From NCBI RefSeq assembly GCF_002875705.1, contig NZ_MCZZ01000150.1:1-64000 (forward strand): DNA of 64,000 nucleotides, read 5' to 3'. A program made the translations under genes and the position numbers. Under the pieces are notes generated by a model. The model saw only the letters and a program-made list of their open reading frames with translations, was not told the DNA's origin and searched no databases. Below, piece after piece: positions 1 through 7,744 of this stretch (within the stretch, counting starts at the first letter, position 1; every line of letters starts with the position of its first letter). Source of the DNA: Vibrio sp. 10N.261.45.E2 (GTDB lineage Bacteria > Pseudomonadota > Gammaproteobacteria > Enterobacterales > Vibrionaceae).

Positions 1-73
1 AGCCGCGATGAACCTTTTTTCATGCGTAAGCGTTTTGATTTCAGAGTGACAAAACGAAACATGGCATTTCTAT

Positions 74-113
74 ATTAGCATTGGCTAATTTATATTTATT
101 AGTAAAATCTAAT
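74..113. promoter_or_regulatory. Two tandem ATTAG-N6-CTAAT operators
   Basis: Two inverted repeats of identical form, ATTAG-N6-CTAAT, lie at 74-89 and 98-113, with centres 24 bp apart. They sit 48-87 bp upstream of the first YeeE-type gene, in an AT-rich stretch where a promoter is expected. Half-sites of this kind are typical of a dimeric winged-helix repressor. ArsR-family sulfide/persulfide sensors (BigR/SqrR type) often control such transporters, but the repressor is not in the window and this link is inferred. Confidence 0.6.
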
Positions 114-160
114 TTAAATTGTGAATGATGAATTAGTAGACTTTGTGGGAGAGTTCGGTG

Positions 161-619
161 ATGAGTTTAATACCTTGGGATGCACTGTTTGGTGGCATGC
201 TGCTAGGCGCGTCGGCAATTGTTCTAATGTTGGGAATAGGACGAGTTGCTGGTATTAGCGGCATTGTCAGTCGACTGTTGCCAACTGCCACTGGCAATAT
301 TGAAAGCAAAGATACAGCGAGAGAAAAAACTGAAAAGCATTGGCGAGTTGCCTTTGTTGTAGGAATGGTAGCGAGTGGTTGGTTATTGATTCCAACGGGC
401 TACCAACTCCCTCAGTTAGAAGAGATCAACGTTGCAGTCGTTATTATTGCAGGCCTTTTGGTCGGCTTTGGTACGAAAACAGCGAACGGTTGTACTAGCG
501 GTCATGGCATTGTGGGAATGGCTCGTTTATCCAAACGCTCAATTATCGCTACTTGCGTGTTTATGGGTGTAGCAATGGCAACAGTACTTATCAAAAACTT
601 GATTGGCTTGGGGGCATAA
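161..619 (+). CDS. YeeE/YedE family transporter, first half-protein
   Basis: A membrane protein of about 152 residues, PF04143-type (sulfur-compound transport). Four hydrophobic segments are visible, and the C-terminal half carries the conserved Cys motif NGCTSGHG followed by a basic loop, which in this family lines the path for thiosulfate or related sulfur species. The ATG at 161 follows a GGGAGAG stretch; an upstream in-frame TTG at 143 is less likely. The stop overlaps the next start (TAATG), so the two genes are translationally coupled. Together they correspond to the two halves of a full-length YeeE. The exact substrate is not deducible. Confidence 0.82.
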   Translation: MSLIPWDALFGGMLLGASAIVLMLGIGRVAGISGIVSRLLPTATGNIESKDTAREKTEKHWRVAFVVGMVASGWLLIPTGYQLPQLEEINVAVVIIAGLLVGFGTKTANGCTSGHGIVGMARLSKRSIIATCVFMGVAMATVLIKNLIGLGA

Positions 620-1050
620 TGAAAAACGCTTTGTTTACTATCTTTGTTGGTTTACTTGCTGGAGTCTTGTTTGGTTCGGGCATGATCATTTCGGGTATGG
701 TTGACCCTAACAAGGTGCTTGGGTTCTTAGACATTATTGGTAATTGGGACATCAGCTTGGCATTCGTAATGGGCGGTGCGCTACTAGTGTTCGCTCCGTT
801 TTATCACCTAGTTATTAAAAAGCGTGCTAAAGCGTTTAATGGTGAGCCGTTAGATAGTCGTAACAACCCGCTAATCGACAGAAAGTTGATTCTAGGTTCA
901 ACAGCGTTTGGGTTAGGTTGGGGGCTGGCAGGCTTTTGTCCAGGGCCTGCGGTGACGAGTCTCAGTGGCGGTAACCCAACCGTGTGGGTGTTTATGATAA
1001 GCATGCTGGCAGGAATGTGGTTGGCAGGTCGAATGAATAAAACTTGCTAG
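619..1050 (+). CDS. YeeE/YedE family transporter, second half-protein
   Basis: Encodes 143 residues with about four transmembrane segments and the second conserved Cys motif, GFCPGPA, near residue 113. It is the partner of the preceding half-transporter and its ATG overlaps the preceding TAA by one base. In fused YeeE proteins both Cys-containing halves face each other in the channel, so the two products probably act as a complex in the inner membrane. A hairpin terminator follows at 1095, so the unit is a two-gene operon. Uptake or redistribution of a sulfur compound is inferred from family only. Confidence 0.82.
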   Translation: MKNALFTIFVGLLAGVLFGSGMIISGMVDPNKVLGFLDIIGNWDISLAFVMGGALLVFAPFYHLVIKKRAKAFNGEPLDSRNNPLIDRKLILGSTAFGLGWGLAGFCPGPAVTSLSGGNPTVWVFMISMLAGMWLAGRMNKTC

Positions 1051-1094
1051 TGCTAAACTTATCGCTATCGAATAGGTTGATATGAGCATTTGAG

Positions 1095-1134
1095 AGGCTG
1101 ACAGGCTTTAATAAGAAAGCTCGTCAGCCTTTTT
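1095..1134 (+). terminator. Rho-independent terminator of the YeeE pair
   Basis: AGGCTGAC pairs with GTCAGCCT around an A-rich loop and is followed by a T run. The facing gene ends at 1148 on the other strand, so it may serve both. Confidence 0.75.
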
Positions 1135-1147
1135 ACATCTCTATCTA

Positions 1148-2023
1148 TTATTTGATGGTCGTTGAAACTGGGCAGTGGTCGCTAAGTTTGTAATCCAGCA
1201 CATCTTGCGTTTCAAATACCTTCTGCTTCGCAGGTGACGCACTTAATGAGTTGCTAACCACAATGTGGTCAATCACAGAGCGGAATTGGTGTGTACGGTG
1301 GTTATTACGATTTGAGCGAACCTTACAATCCGCACGGGTCTTTCTTGTCGCCAAACGAGCATCCGTGTTTTCAGTTAAATCCTTCCACATCCAATCTCTT
1401 GAGTAGGATAGGTTATGGTTGAAGTCGCCAAGAATGGCGTAGTCTTCGTTATTGCGCTCTCTTTGCTTTATCCACTTGTTCAGTTGCTGAGCTTGGTCTT
1501 TTAGGCGTGAACAATCGCGGTTAGACTTATACGCCCCGCTGCAGCCTGCCTTTAAATGCACAGACAACATGTGAATTGGTTTTGAGCCTGTTTCAACGAC
1601 CACATAGCTGGCAAACCTAAGCTTGCTGTTAGAACTCGATTCCAGAGGAAAGTCAGCGTAGTCGGTGAGTGTGATTCCTTTACGAACTGCGAAGCCTGTG
1701 TATTGGTTCACTTCTTTGAACTGGCGGGTACTGTTTTCTGGTAATGCTCGGTCAGACATCAATATCTTGTATTGATCGCCAGCCACGCGTTGAATGGCAT
1801 TTATGTCATCGACTTCTTGAAAGGCGACCACATCCGCATCTAAGGATTGAAAGTATTCTTCAAGTTTGTCGAAATCAGCTTGATCACGTTGGGCGGAAAA
1901 CTTATTCACAGCCTCGTTGGTTGATAACCATTCGATATTCCAACTGGATATGGTCAAAGGTTCAGCAAATGCGTGGCTACTGAGTAAGCAACCCAACATT
2001 ATCCAGTTTCGACGTCGTTTCAT
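1148..2023 (-). CDS. Secreted endonuclease/exonuclease/phosphatase-fold hydrolase
   Basis: A 291-residue protein with a signal peptide (basic MKRRR start, hydrophobic core, cleavage near SHAFA-EP). The EEP-fold catalytic blocks are all present in order: SSWNIEWL, FQEVDD (metal-binding Glu), LSVHLKAG, LGDFNHNL (Asp/Asn) and SDHCPV (general-base His). This predicts a metal-dependent phosphodiesterase acting outside the cytoplasm, for example an extracellular nuclease or a lipid phosphodiesterase; which one cannot be told. It has two Cys residues that could form a disulfide. It is monocistronic and divergent from nrdD. Confidence 0.8.
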   Translation of the reverse strand: MKRRRNWIMLGCLLSSHAFAEPLTISSWNIEWLSTNEAVNKFSAQRDQADFDKLEEYFQSLDADVVAFQEVDDINAIQRVAGDQYKILMSDRALPENSTRQFKEVNQYTGFAVRKGITLTDYADFPLESSSNSKLRFASYVVVETGSKPIHMLSVHLKAGCSGAYKSNRDCSRLKDQAQQLNKWIKQRERNNEDYAILGDFNHNLSYSRDWMWKDLTENTDARLATRKTRADCKVRSNRNNHRTHQFRSVIDHIVVSNSLSASPAKQKVFETQDVLDYKLSDHCPVSTTIK

Positions 2024-2190
2024 GCCAAATATCCCTGATTTTGTCTTCCAATATTGATGAGCCGTTATCCTACAACACTTACCAAAAATTCAACTCTTTT
2101 TAGCAGTTTTTTTATTGTTACATTGTTTCTTTTCGACTTGAGAACTAGCGTAATAATATTGAATTGATCTTAGTCAGCGTTCTCTTTTTA

Positions 2191-2204
2191 TTGATCCAAA
2201 TCAA
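2191..2204. promoter_or_regulatory. FNR box upstream of nrdD
   Basis: TTGATCCAAATCAA matches the FNR consensus TTGAT-N4-ATCAA perfectly. A TAAATA hexamer follows at 2228-2233, and the box centre (2197.5) would be about -41.5 from a start near 2239, which is a class II activator arrangement. Anaerobic activation of nrdDG by FNR fits established enterobacterial regulation. Confidence 0.87.
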
Positions 2205-2235
2205 TACTCAAAGTTGGTGGTTCTCGTTAAATACG

Positions 2236-2251
2236 CCACAATATCTAGTGT
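2236..2251. promoter_or_regulatory. NrdR box 1 (nrdD promoter)
   Basis: Matches 14 of 16 positions of the NrdR consensus ACACwATATATwGTGT. It overlaps the transcription start predicted from the FNR box, so NrdR binding there would block initiation. Confidence 0.78.
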
Positions 2252-2266
2252 TAGTTAAACGATAAA

Positions 2267-2282
2267 TCGCTCTATATAGTGT
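2267..2282. promoter_or_regulatory. NrdR box 2 (nrdD promoter)
   Basis: A second NrdR-type box with an intact CTATATAGTGT right side, 13 of 16 positions. It starts exactly 31 bp after box 1, the three-helical-turn spacing typical of paired NrdR boxes. Confidence 0.78.
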
Positions 2283-2326
2283 GTTTGTGGATAAGTCTGT
2301 GAATACCTTAAGAGTAAGGAGAAGTG

Positions 2327-4447
2327 GTGAAATCAATCGTAATCAAGCGTGATGGCTCAAGAGCTCCATTCAGTAGAGATCGCATCCAAGCTGCAGTGGA
2401 AGCAGCATCAGACAAAGCCGATAAGGAAATTGCTATTTATGCACTGAATGTGGCATTAGCAGTTGAGTTGAAGCTCGAAGACTACGATGAAGTTCATATC
2501 TCTGAAATTCAAACCATGGTCGAGAACGAGCTAATGCAGGGACCATACAAGTCTCTGGCTCGTGCCTACATTGAATATCGTCATGACCGTGACATCGCAC
2601 GTGAGAAGCAAAGCGCTTTAACTCGCGAGATCGAAGGTTTGATCGAAGAAAGCAATGTTGATCTGATCAATGAGAATGCCAACAAAGACGGTAAAGTTAT
2701 CCCAACTCAGCGTGACTTGCTGGCGGGTATCGTGGCTAAACACTATGCAAAGACTCACATCTTGCCGCGTGACATCGTACAAGCTCATGAGTGTGGTGAC
2801 ATTCACTACCACGATCTAGACTACGCACCGTTCTTCCCAATGTTTAACTGTATGCTTATCGATCTGAAAGGCATGTTAACGCATGGCTTCAAGATGGGTA
2901 ACGCGGAAATTGACACACCTAAGTCTATTTCTACAGCAACAGCAGTAACTGCTCAGATCATCGCACAAGTGGCAAGCCACATTTACGGCGGTACTACGAT
3001 TAACCGTATCGATGAGGTGCTAGAACCTTACGTAATGGCGAGCTACGAGAAGCATTTATCTTTAGCGAAAGAGTGGGACATCCATAGCCCAGAAGCTTTT
3101 GCTATCTCTCGTACAGAGAAAGAGTGTTACGACGCGTTCCAATCTTTGGAATACGAAGTAAACACGCTGCACACAGCTAACGGTCAAACTCCATTCGTGA
3201 CGTTTGGTTTTGGTCTAGGTGAAAGCTGGGGTTCGAAACTTATCCAGCAATCTATCTTGAAAAACCGCATCGCAGGTTTGGGTAAGAACCGCAAAACAGC
3301 CGTGTTCCCTAAACTGGTGTTTGCAATCAAAGATGGTTTGAACCACCAGAAGCAAGATCCGAACTACGATATCAAGCAATTAGCGCTTGAGTGTGCTTCT
3401 AAGCGTATGTACCCAGACATTCTTAACTACGATAAAGTAGTAGAAGTGACAGGGTCATTTAAAACCCCTATGGGTTGCCGTAGCTTCTTGAATACATACG
3501 AAGAAAACGGTGAGTTGATTCATGAAGGCCGTAACAACTTAGGTGTTGTGAGCCTGAACTTGCCACGAATCGCGATTAACGCGAAGCAAGATATGGCTAA
3601 GTTCTACGAACTGCTTGATGAAAAACTTAAGCTAGCTCGTCGCGCACTAGAGACTCGTATTTCTCGCCTAGAAAACGTGAAAGCGCGTGTTGCTCCAATC
3701 CTATACATGGAAGGTGCATGTGGCGTGCGTTTGAAAGCAGACGACTCAATCGCTGACATCTTCAAGAATGGCCGTGCTTCTGTTTCTCTTGGTTACATTG
3801 GTATCCACGAAGCGATGACTGCGCTTTACGGCACAGACGTTCACTTGTACGACGATGGTGAAATGCGTGCTAAAGCGCTTGAGCTGGTGGAGTACATGAA
3901 GCGTGAAGTGGAATCTTGGACCAAAGAGACGGGTTACGCGTTCAGCCTGTACGGCACACCAAGTGAAAACCTATGTAGCCGTTTCTGTAGCATCGATACC
4001 AAAGAGTTTGGTGTGATTGATGGTGTAACGGATCGTGGTTACTACACAAACAGCTTCCACTTAGACGTTCAGAAGAAAGTGAACCCATACGACAAGATCG
4101 ATTTCGAGATGCCTTATCCTGAAATCTCTAGCGGCGGTTTCATCTGTTACGGTGAATTCCCGAACATGCAGAAGAACATCGAAGCACTAGAAAACGTATG
4201 GGACTACAGCTACACGCGCGTTCCTTACTACGGCACTAATACGCCGATTGATGAGTGCTACGAATGTGGTTACAACGGCGAGTTCGACTGTACGAGTAAG
4301 GGCTTTACGTGTCCTAAGTGTGGCAACCACGACTCAACCAAAGTATCGGTAACACGCCGTGTTTGTGGTTACCTTGGTAGCCCAGATGCACGACCATTTA
4401 ACTTCGGTAAGCAAGAAGAAGTTAAACGCCGCGTGAAGCACCTTTAG
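2327..4447 (+). CDS. nrdD: Anaerobic ribonucleoside-triphosphate reductase NrdD
   Basis: Class III ribonucleotide reductase of 706 residues that reduces NTPs to dNTPs with formate as reductant in anoxic cells. It has an N-terminal ATP-cone (about 3-92), the 10-stranded barrel with substrate-site Cys in FNCMLID, a C-terminal four-Cys zinc site (CYECG and CPKCG) and the glycyl-radical loop RVCGYLG about 26 residues from the end. Two GTG codons are adjacent (2324 and 2327); the AAGGAG at 2317 leaves workable spacing only for the second. nrdG follows 128 bp later. FNR and NrdR sites upstream predict anaerobic induction and nucleotide-dependent repression. Confidence 0.97.
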   Translation: MKSIVIKRDGSRAPFSRDRIQAAVEAASDKADKEIAIYALNVALAVELKLEDYDEVHISEIQTMVENELMQGPYKSLARAYIEYRHDRDIAREKQSALTREIEGLIEESNVDLINENANKDGKVIPTQRDLLAGIVAKHYAKTHILPRDIVQAHECGDIHYHDLDYAPFFPMFNCMLIDLKGMLTHGFKMGNAEIDTPKSISTATAVTAQIIAQVASHIYGGTTINRIDEVLEPYVMASYEKHLSLAKEWDIHSPEAFAISRTEKECYDAFQSLEYEVNTLHTANGQTPFVTFGFGLGESWGSKLIQQSILKNRIAGLGKNRKTAVFPKLVFAIKDGLNHQKQDPNYDIKQLALECASKRMYPDILNYDKVVEVTGSFKTPMGCRSFLNTYEENGELIHEGRNNLGVVSLNLPRIAINAKQDMAKFYELLDEKLKLARRALETRISRLENVKARVAPILYMEGACGVRLKADDSIADIFKNGRASVSLGYIGIHEAMTALYGTDVHLYDDGEMRAKALELVEYMKREVESWTKETGYAFSLYGTPSENLCSRFCSIDTKEFGVIDGVTDRGYYTNSFHLDVQKKVNPYDKIDFEMPYPEISSGGFICYGEFPNMQKNIEALENVWDYSYTRVPYYGTNTPIDECYECGYNGEFDCTSKGFTCPKCGNHDSTKVSVTRRVCGYLGSPDARPFNFGKQEEVKRRVKHL

Positions 4448-4476
4448 AAGCTCTCCGAGCATTAGTTAGAAATAAG

Positions 4477-4505
4477 ATTGGTATCGGTGCTATGTCGATA
4501 CCAAT
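4477..4505 (+). repeat. Perfect 10-bp inverted repeat between nrdD and nrdG
   Basis: ATTGGTATCG and CGATACCAAT flank a 9-nt loop. No T run follows, so it looks like an intercistronic hairpin (transcript stability or partial attenuation between the two products) rather than a complete terminator. Confidence 0.6.
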
Positions 4506-4575
4506 TCTTGCGTTTCAGCTGTTACAGCACTTCGCTTTAACCTATTAAGTAATAAAGAGTTTTCAATACTGCCTT

Positions 4576-5046
4576 ATGAATTATCACCAATATCATCCAA
4601 TCGACGTTGTAAATGGGCCAGGAACACGCTGCACTTTGTTTGTGTCGGGTTGTGTGCATCAATGTCGTGGGTGTTATAACCAATCGACTCAACGATTGGA
4701 CTCTGGGCATTTGTTCACTCAAGAACTGCAAGACCACATCATTGCTGATCTGAACGATCAGCGAATCAAGCGTCGCGGTTTATCACTTTCTGGTGGTGAT
4801 CCTCTGCATCCAGCAAACGTGTCTGAAGTACTTAAGCTGGTTCAGCGCGTAAAAGCGGAATGTGAAGGCAAAGATATCTGGATGTGGACGGGTTACGAGC
4901 TAGACGAACTGGATGAAAAGCAAAAGCAAGTGCTTGAATACGTAGACACCTTAATTGACGGTCGCTTTGAGCAAGACAAAGCCGACCCGATGCTAGATTG
5001 GCGTGGCAGTTCAAATCAAATCATCCATCAATTCACTGACATATAA
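4576..5046 (+). CDS. nrdG: NrdD-activating radical SAM enzyme NrdG
   Basis: A 156-residue activase that uses a [4Fe-4S] cluster and S-adenosylmethionine to create the glycyl radical on NrdD. The N terminus MNYHQYHPIDVVNGPGTRC closely resembles E. coli NrdG as I remember it, which fixes the start despite a weak ribosome site. The radical-SAM cysteines are C26, C30 and C33 (CVHQCRGC), followed by the SLSGGDPL glycine motif and the conserved end RGSSNQ. It follows nrdD in the same direction, the usual operon order. Confidence 0.96.
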   Translation: MNYHQYHPIDVVNGPGTRCTLFVSGCVHQCRGCYNQSTQRLDSGHLFTQELQDHIIADLNDQRIKRRGLSLSGGDPLHPANVSEVLKLVQRVKAECEGKDIWMWTGYELDELDEKQKQVLEYVDTLIDGRFEQDKADPMLDWRGSSNQIIHQFTDI

Positions 5047-5077
5047 CGGTTGTCGTGACTTAGCACACTCGTTAAAC

Positions 5078-5121
5078 GAAAAAGGGCGTCATGGTTAGCG
5101 CAATGCAACCAATCGGCCCTT
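5078..5121 (-). terminator. Two-tier hairpin, terminator for the MATE gene
   Basis: Outer arms AAGGGC/GCCCTT and inner arms GGTT/AACC are separated by symmetric 5-nt internal loops. A T run follows only when read on the minus strand, which suits the MATE gene ending at 5161. Confidence 0.5.
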
Positions 5122-5160
5122 GGGTGTGAGTTCTTTTCGTTTATTCGCTCAAACTGCTAT

Positions 5161-6546
5161 TCAAGCAGCGACCTGATCTGGCTCTTCTATTAAGTTATTG
5201 ATCCATTTCTTAGAGTGAATCCGCTGGCTAGTTAAAGCGATCTTCGCTAACTCCTCCAGCAGTACAATCATCAACACCCATTCTAAAGACCATCCCAGTA
5301 CCAAAGCGGTGAAGTAGGCGAGGGGGATACCAATCGCCCACTGGCCGAATAGGTCGATGAAGATGCTGTAGTTGATGTCCCCACCACTCTTTAAAACACC
5401 TCCGATGCCAACCATGTTGAATACTCTCAATGTCATCCCAGCCGCCATGACTAACGCAACGTTAACCGAAGTATCTTTGAGTTCTAGATGCGTTAAATCG
5501 ATTAATTGAACAATGGCTGGTTTAGCGACAAAACACAGCACTGCCAATAATGTCGTAAGTACACAACTCACAAGTACATAACCCCAAGCGGTATTCTCGA
5601 CGCGTTGGTAGTTCTTCGCCCCAATCTCATTACCCAAAATGATAGAAGCGGCAACCGCAAAGCCCAAGAAGGCAGAAATTAAGATGCTTTCAACTGGCGA
5701 TAACAATGAGATGATCGCCAGTTCACCAACGCCAATCTGCCCAACAATGACGTTGTAAATCAGTATTCCTCCAGCCCAAGCCGTATCATGAACCAACATA
5801 GGAATAGCAATCTTAAAGTACTTCTTTCTGTGCTTAGGTAAGATTGCATCACGCCAACTCTCAATTGTAGGAAATAGATGCGCGTAATGTTTTCTCGCCA
5901 TCACAAGCAATGCAATCGTCTGAAAGAATCGAGAAACCGTGGTGCCAATCGCTGCGCCAACCACGCCGAGTTCTGGAAAGCCAAATAGTCCGAAGATCAG
6001 CAGAGCATTGAGAATCGCATTAACGATGATTGCCCAGATACTGATCTTGGTGGGCAATTTGGCTTCACCGACTGATCGCAATGCACTCTCTAGCGGAACT
6101 ACGATCGCGGTACCAATAAGGCTGGCTCCTGTTATCCAAAGGTAATCCGTTGCCAAGCGGACGTAATCAGGGTCTGAGGCCACCACAGACACGACTGATT
6201 CAGGAACCAGTGTATAAATCAAAACAAAAGGGATGATGGCAAAGATAGACAATGCCCAAGATTGCGATAAGACACGTCGAATGCCATTGAAATCGTTCGC
6301 TCCAAAATATTGCGAAGCTAGCACACTGACTGCGCCGCTAATTCCCGACACCATGATCAAGTTGAAGAAGAATATACGGTTGCCAACGCCGACTGCTGCG
6401 GTTGCCGCATCTCCAAGCTGATTGACCATGAAAATATCGACCACGCCGAGCAATGAAAACAACATGGTTTGCAGTGAAACAGGTAAACCGATGTGTAATA
6501 GCTTTTGCCAAAATTCTTTGTCTAAATGACGATATGTCGAGAGCAT
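5161..6546 (-). CDS. MATE-family multidrug/sodium antiporter
   Basis: A 461-residue inner-membrane protein with about 12 hydrophobic segments arranged as two related halves, the MATE pattern. Recognisable family blocks include the N-terminal LPVSLQTMLFSLLGVVDIF and the second-half IPMLVHDTAWAGG. MATE proteins export cationic drugs or metabolites in exchange for Na+ or H+; this one's substrate is unknown. The start at 6546 faces the AraC-type gene across about 120-130 bp, so the two are divergent and the regulator may control the exporter. Confidence 0.88.
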   Translation of the reverse strand: MLSTYRHLDKEFWQKLLHIGLPVSLQTMLFSLLGVVDIFMVNQLGDAATAAVGVGNRIFFFNLIMVSGISGAVSVLASQYFGANDFNGIRRVLSQSWALSIFAIIPFVLIYTLVPESVVSVVASDPDYVRLATDYLWITGASLIGTAIVVPLESALRSVGEAKLPTKISIWAIIVNAILNALLIFGLFGFPELGVVGAAIGTTVSRFFQTIALLVMARKHYAHLFPTIESWRDAILPKHRKKYFKIAIPMLVHDTAWAGGILIYNVIVGQIGVGELAIISLLSPVESILISAFLGFAVAASIILGNEIGAKNYQRVENTAWGYVLVSCVLTTLLAVLCFVAKPAIVQLIDLTHLELKDTSVNVALVMAAGMTLRVFNMVGIGGVLKSGGDINYSIFIDLFGQWAIGIPLAYFTALVLGWSLEWVLMIVLLEELAKIALTSQRIHSKKWINNLIEEPDQVAA

Positions 6547-6678
6547 CGCATTTCCCCTCTAGTGAATATGCGAGAAGTGTATCGGCATTTGTTTTAGCAG
6601 TATTGTTCAGGTTCATCACAAACTTTTGCCAAACTATCCACTTTGGTGGTTTGACAACATGAACGAGTGAGCAATGGA

Positions 6679-7518
6679 ATGAGCGAGAAGCAAGAACGGT
6701 ATGAGATCTCTGAAAAGACCCACCAAGAGTTTGTCGATCAAAGCCATGTGTTGGCATTTGAAGAGCTGGGTATCGTTCAGTGTGGGACAGCGTCGTGCCG
6801 TGATTTCTTCTCTGTCTACAGAAAGAACCAACAAAAACACATGTTGCTATATACCCTAAGAGGCAAAGGGTGGCTCGAAAGCGAAGGATGTCGATACATT
6901 CTAGAGCCGGGGTCATGTATTACTGTGCCTGCAGGCGTTGAGAACGGTTTTGGTATTGAAGAAGAAACATGGCAGATAGCGTGGATCTTTCTATCGCCTG
7001 ATAAGCAATGGGAAAATGTCGTCAGTGATGAAGTGAGTTATACGCTCTCTCCAGCAGCAGAAGTCGTTTCATCTTGCATCCATACTTTGTTGAGAAGTAT
7101 TGCCTTGCCCATTGATTTAGGCGGAGCGATTGCCATTCACAGCGTAGCGCAAATAGAGTTTATGATTAATGCGCCAGTCCCGCAGCAACAGTCTCGAAAT
7201 TTGATTCGCTTGAGACGAGTGTTCGACAGCGTGCAAAAGCAACTTCATAAAGAGTGGAACGTGCATGAGTTAGCAAACCTATTCCCGTGTTCAGAGCCAC
7301 ACTTTCATCGCTTGTGCCAACGCTATTACTCTCATAGCCCAATGACTCATATTATGCGTATGAGAATGGAATATGCTGCAAGGCTGCTCAGGTCGAGTGA
7401 TTGGTCGATTCAACACATTGGCGAGATAGTCGGATATCCAAATGCCGCTAACTTCAGCACTCGGTTCAAGGCGTGGTCAGGAATGACACCAAGACAATTC
7501 AAACAGAGTGCCCAATAA
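6679..7518 (+). CDS. AraC-family transcriptional regulator
   Basis: About 279 residues. The N-terminal half is a cupin-like effector domain (short strands and glycines, including LRGKGWLESEG). The C-terminal 100 residues hold the two helix-turn-helix units of AraC regulators, including IGEIVGYPNAANFSTRFK and the final MTPRQFK. Either GTG at 6667 or ATG at 6679 could start it; neither has a clear ribosome site and ATG is chosen here. Its divergent position beside the MATE exporter suggests local control, with an unidentified ligand. Confidence 0.86.
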   Translation: MSEKQERYEISEKTHQEFVDQSHVLAFEELGIVQCGTASCRDFFSVYRKNQQKHMLLYTLRGKGWLESEGCRYILEPGSCITVPAGVENGFGIEEETWQIAWIFLSPDKQWENVVSDEVSYTLSPAAEVVSSCIHTLLRSIALPIDLGGAIAIHSVAQIEFMINAPVPQQQSRNLIRLRRVFDSVQKQLHKEWNVHELANLFPCSEPHFHRLCQRYYSHSPMTHIMRMRMEYAARLLRSSDWSIQHIGEIVGYPNAANFSTRFKAWSGMTPRQFKQSAQ

Positions 7519-7744
7519 CAATTTCAATAAGACATATAGAAACATAAGACACATAGAAATAAAGCGTTTTGCATTGTGCAATGGGTCATTAGGTGTTTGA
7601 AATTTGCACTATTTATCCGTTTGAAACGACCAATCTCTGATTACTTATGGTAACTAAGCGCTTCTATTAAAAAATGTTTCTGATTTTAGTACGAAAATGT
7701 TAACGTGAAATCCATTACTTGAATTTCAAAGGGTTGTGACTTTC

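Noticed and set aside
1-62. Possible divergent gene start on the minus strand (basic peptide beginning MFRFVTLK)
   Set aside because: Only about 20 codons fall inside the window and no ribosome site is visible; it may be chance. The left flank would decide.
6338-6916. Long open frame antisense to the AraC gene start and overlapping the MATE gene
   Set aside because: It lies across two well-supported genes and shows no domain or ribosome site.
7620-7744. TyrR box before the aminotransferase
   Set aside because: Only loose TGT/ACA spacing is present; the TGTAAA-N6-TTTACA pattern is not met.
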